A DNA stretch of 20,337 nucleotides from Bacteroidales bacterium (lineage in GTDB: Bacteria > Bacteroidota > Bacteroidia > Bacteroidales > Muribaculaceae), in NCBI GenBank assembly GCA_900766975.1, contig CAAFXO010000064.1:1-20337 (forward strand), in the 5' to 3' direction. Position 1 is the stretch's first letter. Every line of letters begins with the position of its first letter. Below are positions 1-7,637 of the stretch, one piece after another. The position numbers were made by a program, and so were the translations under genes. The notes beneath the pieces are model-generated. The model had not been told where the DNA came from. It was given only the letters and a program-made list of their open reading frames with translations, and did not search any database.

Positions 1-171
1 AAGATTAGCAATGGACACTGGTGAATTTAGTTGCCTTTGTCCGGATCTTTTTGGCATATTTCGAAAGGCGCATCGGTTGCAATGCCCGCATTGCGCCCTC
101 TTTGACTTTCAAAATCTGCTCAAAAATATCCGCCCCTACGACCCCAAAAATTTTAAGGAACGCGCTCTAAG
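1..171. other. Left-edge stretch without a convincing gene; contains a palindrome
   Basis: No gene is supported here. The stretch contains a perfect inverted repeat, GCAATGC-CC-GCATTGC, at 79-94, nested in a second one (GGCGCA 67-72 / TGCGCC 92-97). On the minus strand a frame stays open from 166 down to a stop at 5-7 (53 codons). Its only ATG, at 91, would give a 28-residue, Lys/Arg-rich peptide; nothing marks it as translated. The motif GGAACGCGCTCTAA at 157-170 abuts the stop codon of the next gene and recurs elsewhere in the window. The piece may be a 3' flank, a degenerate coding remnant or the edge of a dispersed repeat. Confidence 0.4.
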
Positions 172-648
172 TTAGAACTCCACACCAAATCGGATGGTGA
201 AGCCATCGAGACCACGCGGATCGGCAGGTCTATACGGATTTTTCATCCTCTGAAGTGTATAACCGAGTCCGGCAGTGAATCTCTTCCACTTCACACCCGC
301 CACAGGCGAAAAGTAGACTCCGCTGATACCATCGATGTCGGGAGAGCCTCCCAGTCTCATATCCAAGAAGGTGGTGACCACACCCAGGTTATAGCGACCT
401 TCGACATCGGCATAGATCGGCATAGCCAACCCCTCTACATCCCAGTAGTAGTGAACTCCGATACCTGCACCTACGAACAGGTATTTGTTCACAACATAAC
501 CATGTGTCGTTGATGCCTCAAAGTGGCACTCTCCATGGCGTGCCAATCCCAATCCGAGATCCACAGCTCCGCGATATCCGCCGGCATTTGCCATTCCGAC
601 ACATGCCAAGAGAGCTACTGCTGCAATCAAAATTCTCTTCATTCTCAT
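172..648 (-). CDS. Small secreted outer-membrane beta-barrel-like protein
   Basis: Encodes a 158-residue protein with a clear signal peptide: basic start (MRMKR), hydrophobic core and an Ala-Asn-Ala cleavage site after residue 22. The mature part of about 136 residues is rich in Gly and aromatics in alternating patterns typical of amphipathic strands (for example residues 57-70 and 110-135). It ends in Phe, as outer-membrane barrels usually do. The size suits an 8-stranded barrel. Leu-Leu-Ala-Cys at 13-16 resembles a lipobox, but the later AxA site and barrel-like body favour signal peptidase I. Translation may begin at the first ATG or at the third codon, also Met. No strong TAnnTTTG promoter was found upstream. 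The specific function is unknown; it could be a porin-like or adhesin-like barrel. Confidence 0.75.
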   Translation of the reverse strand: MRMKRILIAAVALLACVGMANAGGYRGAVDLGLGLARHGECHFEASTTHGYVVNKYLFVGAGIGVHYYWDVEGLAMPIYADVEGRYNLGVVTTFLDMRLGGSPDIDGISGVYFSPVAGVKWKRFTAGLGYTLQRMKNPYRPADPRGLDGFTIRFGVEF

Positions 649-730
649 AAGTTTTTAATTTATTTAGGTGTTTACTAAAATTGCCACTGTCCCCCCAAAA
701 AAGTTGGGCTTTAGTGTTTTATTATCTAAC

Positions 731-767
731 AAAGAGAGCCCGCTGTCGGTTGCGACGGGCTCTCTTT
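731..767 (-). terminator. Rho-independent-type terminator after the TPR gene
   Basis: A perfect 12-bp inverted repeat, AAAGAGAGCCCG (731-742) with CGGGCTCTCTTT (756-767), encloses a 13-nt loop. It starts 18 bases beyond the stop of the leftward TPR gene, and the sequence after the stem on the minus strand is AT-rich (GTTAGATAATAAAA). It most likely ends the gyrA-TPR transcript before the barrel protein gene. The T tract is imperfect. Confidence 0.75.
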
Positions 768-785
768 ATAATAGGGTAGGAGTGA

Positions 786-2003
786 TTACTTGTTGGGGAA
801 GAATGTATCGAGAGCATAGTTGATGCGCTCCAATACGTCGTCTACACCACCATTGTTCGGATCCATGGCTTGTGCCTTCTCTGCAAATGCCTTGGCTGCC
901 TCGAAGTATTTAACCTTTACTTCTTGACGCTTCTCCGGCTGGTTGCCTTCGATGGCGTTCCAGATCTCCGATCCGCGGTTGTAGACCTTCTTGGCGGCTC
1001 TCTCCAGAATATCGTAAGTGGCACCCTCGAACTCTGCTGCCTTGCGATAGTCTTCTACTGCAGCATCTTCGTCGCCCTTACGCTCCTGGATCCATGCTCT
1101 GGTGGCATAGAGTCCCGGCTCGTTGGGTGTCTTTGCAAGCTGGCCATTCATCAGTGCCAATGCATCGTCATATTTCTCTTTGTTGACAAGCGATGTGGCA
1201 AGGTTGTTGATGAACACTAAGTTTTGGATGCCAAATTTCGCATAACCGGCCTTTGCGATCTCGTCGATCATTGCCTCTGCTTCTGCGGCCTTGCTCTCGT
1301 CGCGGTTGCTCATGTTCTGCCATGTAGCGATCTCATAGATATAGCTCTGCATATCTTTGATGTTGTTGAGTCGTGCTTTCTTCAGAGCCACAGCTGCCTC
1401 GGGAAGGTGATTGCTCGAGTAGGCGCTGATTCCGGCATAGTAATATGCCAATGCTCTGGTGGTGTCGGCTACAGCTTGGATCTTGTTGTCTGCCCATTCC
1501 ATGCCAGGCATGTCGCCATAGATCATAAAGGCATTGTAGGCCTCGGGATAGTATTTCTTCTGGTTGTAGAACTCGGCTGCCGATGCATAGTAGGCGTCAT
1601 GACGCTGGCAGAGGGTCTTTGACATATCCTTGTGATACTTGCCACTCTTGCCCTTCTCGTCGGGCACTGCATCAAGGGGCATTGCCTGCATATAGTATTC
1701 ATATCCATTGAGAAGTTCATAACCCATCTCCACCGGATCGACTGCCGGATCTTGTGGATTGATAAGTTTTTTACCCTCTCTCTGCTTGTAGGCATCGAAC
1801 TCGATCTTGCCCGCTACATAGTAGGCGCGTGCCTGCTGCTGGGGTGTCCCCTGCTCGGCGATGGCTTGTTTGGCCAAGGTGCGTGCATCTTCGATCTTGT
1901 CAAGTTTGCCCGAAAGTTTGGATGCTTGTTCCACTACCGGCTTCTGTGCACTCATGCTCGCTACTGAAGCTACACATAGCGCTAAAGTCACGATTTTTTT
2001 CAT
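786..2003 (-). CDS. Secreted TPR-repeat protein encoded downstream of gyrA
   Basis: A 405-residue protein with a signal peptide (MKKIVTLALC..., probable cleavage after Ser-Met-Ser-Ala at residue 19). The mature part is helical with tetratricopeptide-like repeats, clearest around residues 185-215, 265-325 and 365-395 (alternating Ala/Tyr/Leu helices such as ALALMNGQLAKTPNEPGLYA). It should act in the periplasm or at the envelope as a protein-interaction scaffold; no enzymatic motif is visible. It lies 91 bp after gyrA in the same direction, with no terminator between, so co-transcription is likely. A gyrA-TPR gene order is also, as I recall, present in Porphyromonas gingivalis, where the TPR gene (tprA) is linked to growth in the host. 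That link is from memory, so no symbol is assigned. Confidence 0.85.
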   Translation of the reverse strand: MKKIVTLALCVASVASMSAQKPVVEQASKLSGKLDKIEDARTLAKQAIAEQGTPQQQARAYYVAGKIEFDAYKQREGKKLINPQDPAVDPVEMGYELLNGYEYYMQAMPLDAVPDEKGKSGKYHKDMSKTLCQRHDAYYASAAEFYNQKKYYPEAYNAFMIYGDMPGMEWADNKIQAVADTTRALAYYYAGISAYSSNHLPEAAVALKKARLNNIKDMQSYIYEIATWQNMSNRDESKAAEAEAMIDEIAKAGYAKFGIQNLVFINNLATSLVNKEKYDDALALMNGQLAKTPNEPGLYATRAWIQERKGDEDAAVEDYRKAAEFEGATYDILERAAKKVYNRGSEIWNAIEGNQPEKRQEVKVKYFEAAKAFAEKAQAMDPNNGGVDDVLERINYALDTFFPNK

Positions 2004-2046
2004 AATGGTATCTGTTTTGTTGTTAACTTTTTCTCTTTTTATTTCA

Positions 2047-2074
2047 CTTTTAACTTTTAACTTTTAACTTTTGA
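2047..2074. repeat. Four-copy 7-bp tandem repeat downstream of gyrA
   Basis: Four consecutive heptamers, CTTTTAA three times then CTTTTGA (plus strand), i.e. TTAAAAG on the gyrA sense strand. The array lies in the 91-bp gap between the gyrA stop (2095-2097) and the TPR gene start (2003). The pyrimidine-rich sequence at 2027-2046 may be decayed units. It has the same 7-bp period as arrays at 12625-12680 and 18831-18886. Confidence 0.85.
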
Positions 2075-2094
2075 CCTCTATTATTGCCGTTGGT

Positions 2095-4668
2095 TTACTC
2101 CTCTGCATTTTCTTCTGCTTCGGTCTCGGCTCCTTCGGCAGTCTCGACATCCTCTTCATATATCATCTCTGCCGGAGTAGCGCCATCGACGATATCTTCA
2201 GAGTATTCGGCGATCTCATCTTCGGCGGGGTCGGAGTCTACCTTGCAGACTGAAGCGATGGTGCCTCCACGCTTGCTGAGGTCGATGAGCTTAACTCCCT
2301 GTGTGGCGCGGCCCATCACTCTGACATCTGCCACAGAGAGGCGCAATGTGATGCCACTCTGGTTGATGATCATCAGATCGTTGTTGTCGTTGACATTCTT
2401 GATAGCGATCAGGTCGCCGGTCTTCTCGGTGATGTTGATGGTCTTCACACCCTTACCGCCGCGGTTGGTGATGCGGTAGTCGTCGAGTGCCGAGCGCTTG
2501 CCATAGCCATTGCTCGATACCACCATTACAGTCTCGTCGGGAGCTCCGGTCATGGTGATCATGCCGATCACTTCATCTCCCTCGTCGAGGCTCATCGCCT
2601 TGACACCCTGCGAGATACGCCCCTGGGCGCGTACTCCCTGCTCGTTGAAGCGGATGGCGCGACCACTGCGGTTCGCCATGATGATCTCGCTATTGCCATC
2701 GGTGAGTCGTACGTCCACCACTTCGTCATCTTCGCGCATCACGATGGCATTCACGCCGATGGCGCGAGGATGGGAGTAGGCTGCAAGCGATGTCTTCTTG
2801 ATGAAGCCCATCTTAGTGCCGAACACCAGATTGTGGGTGGCGGTAAATTCCTGGTCGGTCAGATCTTTTACGCGGATGAATGCATTCACCTTGTCGTCGG
2901 CATCGATCTGAAGCAGATTCTGGATGGCGCGTCCCTTAGAGTTCTTTGCCCCTTCAGGTATCTCGTAGACTCTCAGCCAGTAGCAACGGCCCTTCTCGGT
3001 GAAGAAGAGCATGTGATTATGGTTCGTCGCCGGGTAGATGTGCTCGATGAAGTCTTCATCACGGGTCGAGCTACCCTTGGCGCCGACGCCTCCTCTATGC
3101 TGAGCGCGGAACTCGCTCAGCGGTGTGCGCTTGATATAGCCCAAGTGAGAGATCGTGATGATCATCGCATCGTCGGCATAGAAGCTCTCTGTGCTGAAGT
3201 CGCCCGACTGTAGGTTGATCTTCGTGCGTCGCTCGTCGCCATATTTGTCTCTGATCTCCACGAGTTCTTGCTTGATGACTTCGCTAAGTACGTGGTCGTT
3301 GCTCAAAATTTCCTTATAATAGGCAATACGTTGCATCAATTCGTCATATTCTTGACGCAATTTCTCCATCTCCAAGCCGGTGAGCTGACGGAGTCGCATC
3401 TCGACGATGGCGCGTGTCTGGATCTCATCGAGCCCGAAACGCTCGGAAAGTCGCTCGCGTGCCTCGTCTGTGGTCTTGCTGCTGCGGATTATGGCGATCA
3501 CTTCGTCGATATTGTCCGTAGCGATCATCAACCCCTTGAGGATGTGGGCACGCTCTTCAGCCTTGCGAAGCTCGTAGCGTGTGCGACGTGTCACCACCTC
3601 GCGACGGTGTCCGATGAATGCCTCCAAGATCTCTTTGAGGTTTAATGTCTGCGGTCGACCATTCACCAGGGCTACGTTGTTGACGCTGAATGAGGTCTGA
3701 AGCTGGGTCAGCTTGAAGAGCTTGTTCAGCACGACGTTGGCGTTGGCATCGCGCTTGATGTCGATCACGATGTTGATCTTGCCGCGTGCCGAGGTGTCGG
3801 TGATGTCGGCGATGCCGTCGATCTTCTTCTCTTCCGCAAGAGTGTGGATCGATTTCACCAGTTCTCCCTTCAGCACGCCGTAGGGGATCTCGGAGATGAC
3901 GATCATGTCGTGGTTGCCATCATTCTCGATCTCAGCCTTGGCGCGGAGGATGATCCTGCCACGACCCGTCTCGAAGGCATCTTTTACACCCTGCATGCCA
4001 TAGATCTCGCCGCCGGTGGGGAAGTCAGGCGCCTTGATGTGTTCCATCAGGCCCTCGACGCTGATCTCCGGATCGTCGATCAGTGCTATCGACGCATTAA
4101 GCGATTCCGTAAGGTTGTGGGGAGGCATGTTCGTTGCCATGCCCACTGCGATACCGGAAGCTCCATTCACCAGTAGGTTCGGTATACGGGTCGGCAATAC
4201 TGTCGGCTCCATCAGAGTGTTGTCGAAGTTGGGCATAAAGTCTACTGTCTCTTTGTCGAGATCGCGCAGTAGCTCTTCTCCCATCCTCTCTAATTTCACC
4301 TCCGTATAACGCATCGCTGCCGGAGAGTCGCCGTCGATCGATCCAAAGTTGCCCTGGCCGAATACCAACGGATAGCGCAACGACCATTCCTGAGCCATTC
4401 TTACCATCGTAAGATAGATCGATGAGTCGCCATGTGGGTGATATTTACCCATCACTTCTCCTACTATTCTCGCCGATTTCTTCGTATTGCCCGAATAGGT
4501 GTTGCCCAACTCATTCATGCCAAACAATACCCTGCGATGCACAGGCTTGAAGCCGTCTCTTACATCCGGTAGAGCTCGCGACACTATCACCGACATGGAG
4601 TAGTCGATGTAGGCACTCTTCATCTCCGATTCTATATTGATCGGTATTATTCTTTCGTCTACTTGCAT
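2095..4668 (-). CDS. gyrA: DNA gyrase subunit A
   Basis: An 857-residue GyrA, the breakage-reunion subunit that with GyrB introduces negative supercoils. The N-terminal half carries the DNA-gate motifs, with the catalytic Tyr at 121 in AAMRYTE. The quinolone-determining region is HPHGDSSIYL (77-86). The GyrA box position reads QHRGGVG (523-529), a degenerate form of QRRGGKG, which supports gyrase rather than topoisomerase IV. A second related motif, NRGGKG, is at 735-740. Beta-pinwheel blades follow up to about 810, then an acidic tail rich in Glu, Asp and Ala (about 812-857). The position matching E. coli GyrA Asp87 is Leu86; Ser83 is conserved as Ser82. The gene is followed by a heptamer repeat and the TPR gene. 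Confidence 0.97.
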   Translation of the reverse strand: MQVDERIIPINIESEMKSAYIDYSMSVIVSRALPDVRDGFKPVHRRVLFGMNELGNTYSGNTKKSARIVGEVMGKYHPHGDSSIYLTMVRMAQEWSLRYPLVFGQGNFGSIDGDSPAAMRYTEVKLERMGEELLRDLDKETVDFMPNFDNTLMEPTVLPTRIPNLLVNGASGIAVGMATNMPPHNLTESLNASIALIDDPEISVEGLMEHIKAPDFPTGGEIYGMQGVKDAFETGRGRIILRAKAEIENDGNHDMIVISEIPYGVLKGELVKSIHTLAEEKKIDGIADITDTSARGKINIVIDIKRDANANVVLNKLFKLTQLQTSFSVNNVALVNGRPQTLNLKEILEAFIGHRREVVTRRTRYELRKAEERAHILKGLMIATDNIDEVIAIIRSSKTTDEARERLSERFGLDEIQTRAIVEMRLRQLTGLEMEKLRQEYDELMQRIAYYKEILSNDHVLSEVIKQELVEIRDKYGDERRTKINLQSGDFSTESFYADDAMIITISHLGYIKRTPLSEFRAQHRGGVGAKGSSTRDEDFIEHIYPATNHNHMLFFTEKGRCYWLRVYEIPEGAKNSKGRAIQNLLQIDADDKVNAFIRVKDLTDQEFTATHNLVFGTKMGFIKKTSLAAYSHPRAIGVNAIVMREDDEVVDVRLTDGNSEIIMANRSGRAIRFNEQGVRAQGRISQGVKAMSLDEGDEVIGMITMTGAPDETVMVVSSNGYGKRSALDDYRITNRGGKGVKTINITEKTGDLIAIKNVNDNNDLMIINQSGITLRLSVADVRVMGRATQGVKLIDLSKRGGTIASVCKVDSDPAEDEIAEYSEDIVDGATPAEMIYEEDVETAEGAETEAEENAEE

Positions 4669-4743
4669 TATACTTTGTTTCGGTTTGTTTCTTCTTTTTC
4701 AAATGCCAATTCATTCCCTTTCAGATTATGGCACTTTAACACA

Positions 4744-4751
4744 CAAAATTA
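4744..4751 (-). promoter_or_regulatory. Probable -7 element of the gyrA promoter
   Basis: On the minus strand TAATTTTG matches the Bacteroidetes -7 consensus TAnnTTTG, 75 bases upstream of the gyrA ATG. No TTTG is found at the expected -33 distance, so support is partial. The position, just beyond the clpC terminator hairpin and before gyrA, is sensible. It implies a 5' leader of roughly 70 nt. Confidence 0.4.
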
Positions 4752-4795
4752 CAAAAAATTTATGACTTTTTACCTATTTTTTGCCTAAAAAATCA

Positions 4796-4824
4796 GCAGA
4801 TACCGTTATCTCAACGGTATCTGC
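4796..4824 (-). terminator. Strong rho-independent terminator after clpC
   Basis: A perfect 12-bp stem, GCAGATACCGTT (4796-4807) with AACGGTATCTGC (4813-4824), has a 5-nt loop. Reading leftward, the stem is followed by TGATTTTTT, a classic U tract. It separates clpC from gyrA, so gyrA needs its own promoter. Confidence 0.88.
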
Positions 4825-4872
4825 CTGCATTTCTTTGTTTTGTTATGATATTATTATGAGTTTTTTCTTTAT

Positions 4873-4910
4873 TTCTCGATTTTGAACGCAATCTTCTCGA
4901 TTTTGAACGC
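4873..4910. repeat. Two-copy tandem repeat, 21-bp period, immediately 3' of clpC
   Basis: The 17-bp sequence TTCTCGATTTTGAACGC occurs at 4873-4889 and again, identical, at 4894-4910, a 21-bp period. The second copy ends 4 bases before the clpC stop codon (4915-4917). The array lies between the stop codon and the terminator, so it would be in the clpC 3' UTR. Its GAACGC core belongs to an element seen at other sites in the window. Confidence 0.85.
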
Positions 4911-4914
4911 GCTC

Positions 4915-7485
4915 TTATTCCACCGGCTTGTAGTCCATGGTCAGCTTTTCGTCTCCTTCATGATAGTCTGCCATGATCGTGCCGCCGATCTGAGACTCGG
5001 CGTTGAGTCGCAACATTATCTCTGCCAACTCATCTTCCAGGTATTTCTGGATCGATCGCTTCAGCGGACGAGCTCCAAAGTTCTTGTCGTAGCCCTTGTC
5101 GGCGATAAATTTCTTCGCCGCGTCGCTCAGCTCGAGTCGGTAACCAAGTTTCTCGACACGTCCCATAAATTCGCTCAGCTCGATGTCGATGATCTTGGAG
5201 ATCGATTCGTAGTCGAGTGGATCGAACATGATGATGTCGTCGACTCGATTCAAGAACTCGGGTGAGAAGGCGCGATTCAACGCCTTCGAAATCACGCTGT
5301 GTCCCTGCTCTTTGCTCACTTCGCCGGAGTTGAAGCCGACTCCGCCTCCAAATTCTTTGAGCTGACGTGAGCCTACGTTGCTCGTCATGATCAAGACGGT
5401 GTTCTTGAAGTCGATCTTGCGCCCCAAGGAGTCGGTGAGACGCCCTTCGTCCATCACCTGAAGCAGGAGGTTGAACACATCGGGATGTGCCTTCTCGATC
5501 TCATCGAGAAGCACCACTGAGTAGGGCTTTCTCCTCACTTTCTCGGTGAGCTGTCCACCCTCTTCGTAGCCGACATAGCCCGGAGGTGCCCCCACCAAGC
5601 GAGATACGCTGAATTTTTCCATAAATTCACTCATATCGACCCTCAGCAGTGAGTCGGTGGAGTCGAACATATATTCCGCCAATTTCTTGGCAAGGAGGGT
5701 CTTACCCACACCCGTAGGCCCTAAGAACATGAAGACGCCGATTGGCTTGTTGGGGTCTTTCAAGCCGATGCGGTTGCGCTGGATGGCTTTCACCACCTTC
5801 CGGATGGCTTCGTCTTGGCCGATGACACACCCCTTGAGGCTCTCTCCCATCTTCAGCAGACGCACTCCTTCGGCTTGGGCGATGCGCTGGGTCGGAACTC
5901 CGGTCATCAGTGCCACTACCTCTGCCACTTTCTCGGCATCCACCACCTGACGCTCGCTGTTGAGCCCTTTCTCCCATTCCTCTTTGGCGCGATCTAATTC
6001 CTCTTTGGCTTTCAACACTTCGTCGCGCAGTGACGCTGCTCGCTCGTAGTCTTGTGCCTTGGCTGCCGCCAATTTCTCTTGGGTGAGCTCGTCGACTCGC
6101 TTCTCAAGATTGTCGATCGCTTCGGGCACTACGATATTGGTGATATGTACGCGACTGCCCGCCTCGTCGAGTGCGTCCAACGCCTTGTCGGGGAAGGTGC
6201 GGTCGCTCACATAGCGCTCGGTCAGTGATACGCATGCCTCCAAGGCTTCGTCGGTATAGGTCACGTTGTGGTGATCTTCATATTTGCACTTGACTTGGCG
6301 CAAGATCTCTAAGGTCTCTTCCGGGGTGGTCGGATCGACGATCACTTTCTGGAAGCGGCGCTCCAAGGCGCCATCTTTCTCGATGTTCTGACGATATTCG
6401 TCGAGCGTCGTCGCACCGATGCATTGGATCTCGCCACGCGCCAACGCCGGCTTCAATATGTTGGCGGCATCCATCGATCCGCTCGTGTTGCCGGCGCCCA
6501 CGATCGTGTGAAGCTCGTCGATGAAGAGGATGATGTCTTTGTTCTTCGAAAGCTCATCGAGCACTGCCTTGATGCGCTCTTCGAACTGGCCACGGAATTT
6601 GGTGCCTGCCACCATCGAGGCCATATCCAGCCCGATCACTCGCTTGTTGAAGAGCACGCGAGACACTTTGCGCTGCACGATGCGTAGGGCCAACCCTTCG
6701 ACGATCGCCGATTTGCCCACTCCGGGCTCGCCGATCAGCACTGGATTGTTCTTCTTGCGTCGTGACAAAATCTGAGCTAAGCGCTCGATCTCTTTCTCAC
6801 GACCCACCACCGGATCCAAGTTACCCTCGGATGCCGCTTTGGTCATGTCGTAGCCATATTTGTCGAGAGCCGGTGTGTCGCTCCCTTTGCCTCGCTGCTG
6901 TCGTGACTTCATGCCCGAGCCTCCCTGTCCTGACCCCTCGGAGCGATTGCCAGACTGGCCCCCCTCCGATTTGTCTTCATCATCGAAGAGTAGTTCATCT
7001 TCTTCTTCGTCCGACTTCAGGTCGCTCGGCAGCTCTCCTACGTTGATACCCTGGATGGTGATGTTGAAGTTCATGTATTTCTCTTTTATGTCTCGGAGCA
7101 CCTGGGAGTCCATGCCATTTTTGTCATTGACAAGCGCCATGAAGAGGTGCTCGCTGCCGATCACTCGCATATTCATCTTGCGTGCCTCGGAGGTGGCTAA
7201 TTGAAGGAACCTCACCCCGGAGAGGGTGATCGCATATTTCTCGTCGAAGAGGGTAGTGGTGTCTTGAGGCTCGGGCTGATGCCTGAGTGACTCCTCGATC
7301 TCTTCGATCACTTTGTCGATATCTACATTGACCCGACTCATGATCTTGTATGCCACGCCGTCTCGGTCTCGTAGTGCCGCCAGCATAAAGTGTTCGGGCA
7401 TGATCACACGCGATCCCGTGCGCTTGGCCTCTTCGAGGGCAAGCTCAAGTACGGGTAAAAATTGCTTTGAATAGTCGTTGCTCAT
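4915..7485 (-). CDS. clpC: ClpC-type AAA+ ATPase, ATP-binding subunit of Clp protease
   Basis: An 856-residue HSP100 unfoldase that feeds substrates to ClpP in the cytoplasm. A double Clp-N domain covers about 1-150. A linker of acidic then Gly/Ser-rich residues runs from about 157 to 205. The first AAA+ module has Walker A GEPGVGKS (252-259) and a Walker B ending FIDE (321-324). A short UVR-type middle domain (about 462-497) distinguishes ClpC from ClpB, which has a long coiled coil. The second module has Walker A GPTGVGKT (589-596), Walker B VVLLDE (657-662) and sensor-2 GARPLKR (804-810). GGGVGFN (713-719) contains the [LIV]-G-F ClpP-binding tripeptide, so protease partnership is expected. 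Upstream lies a sigma-54-type promoter; downstream are a 21-bp duplication and a terminator. Confidence 0.95.
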   Translation of the reverse strand: MSNDYSKQFLPVLELALEEAKRTGSRVIMPEHFMLAALRDRDGVAYKIMSRVNVDIDKVIEEIEESLRHQPEPQDTTTLFDEKYAITLSGVRFLQLATSEARKMNMRVIGSEHLFMALVNDKNGMDSQVLRDIKEKYMNFNITIQGINVGELPSDLKSDEEEDELLFDDEDKSEGGQSGNRSEGSGQGGSGMKSRQQRGKGSDTPALDKYGYDMTKAASEGNLDPVVGREKEIERLAQILSRRKKNNPVLIGEPGVGKSAIVEGLALRIVQRKVSRVLFNKRVIGLDMASMVAGTKFRGQFEERIKAVLDELSKNKDIILFIDELHTIVGAGNTSGSMDAANILKPALARGEIQCIGATTLDEYRQNIEKDGALERRFQKVIVDPTTPEETLEILRQVKCKYEDHHNVTYTDEALEACVSLTERYVSDRTFPDKALDALDEAGSRVHITNIVVPEAIDNLEKRVDELTQEKLAAAKAQDYERAASLRDEVLKAKEELDRAKEEWEKGLNSERQVVDAEKVAEVVALMTGVPTQRIAQAEGVRLLKMGESLKGCVIGQDEAIRKVVKAIQRNRIGLKDPNKPIGVFMFLGPTGVGKTLLAKKLAEYMFDSTDSLLRVDMSEFMEKFSVSRLVGAPPGYVGYEEGGQLTEKVRRKPYSVVLLDEIEKAHPDVFNLLLQVMDEGRLTDSLGRKIDFKNTVLIMTSNVGSRQLKEFGGGVGFNSGEVSKEQGHSVISKALNRAFSPEFLNRVDDIIMFDPLDYESISKIIDIELSEFMGRVEKLGYRLELSDAAKKFIADKGYDKNFGARPLKRSIQKYLEDELAEIMLRLNAESQIGGTIMADYHEGDEKLTMDYKPVE

Positions 7486-7517
7486 CTATTTTGGATGTTT
7501 GTTTCAACCTATATACC

Positions 7518-7533
7518 GCAAATGTCGTGCCAA
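7518..7533 (-). promoter_or_regulatory. Sigma-54-type (-24/-12) promoter of clpC
   Basis: The minus strand reads TTGGCACGACATTTGC, which fits the sigma-54 consensus TGGCACG-R-NNN-TTGC at every defined position with the correct GG-to-GC spacing. The GC lies 33 bases before the clpC ATG, predicting a start site near 7506 and a leader of about 20 nt. No good TAnnTTTG element competes with it in the 152-bp gap. An enhancer site for an activator was not identified. Confidence 0.7.
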
Positions 7534-7637
7534 TTTTGAAATTTTACCCGATTTTTTTCTCCTTTTATATATTTTTTGCTATTGATGCCACGTTTTATTT
7601 GTATGCTGTCAGTGCTCTCAGCTCTGTGTAATTCGCT

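Noticed and set aside
601..603. Lipobox-like Leu-Leu-Ala-Cys in the small barrel protein
   Set aside because: A better signal peptidase I site (Ala-Asn-Ala) follows, the cleaved peptide would be short at 15 residues, and the mature protein looks like a barrel.
691..702. C6A6 homopolymer pair upstream of the barrel gene as a phase-variation switch
   Set aside because: Six-base runs are too short for frequent slippage and no promoter could be aligned to them.
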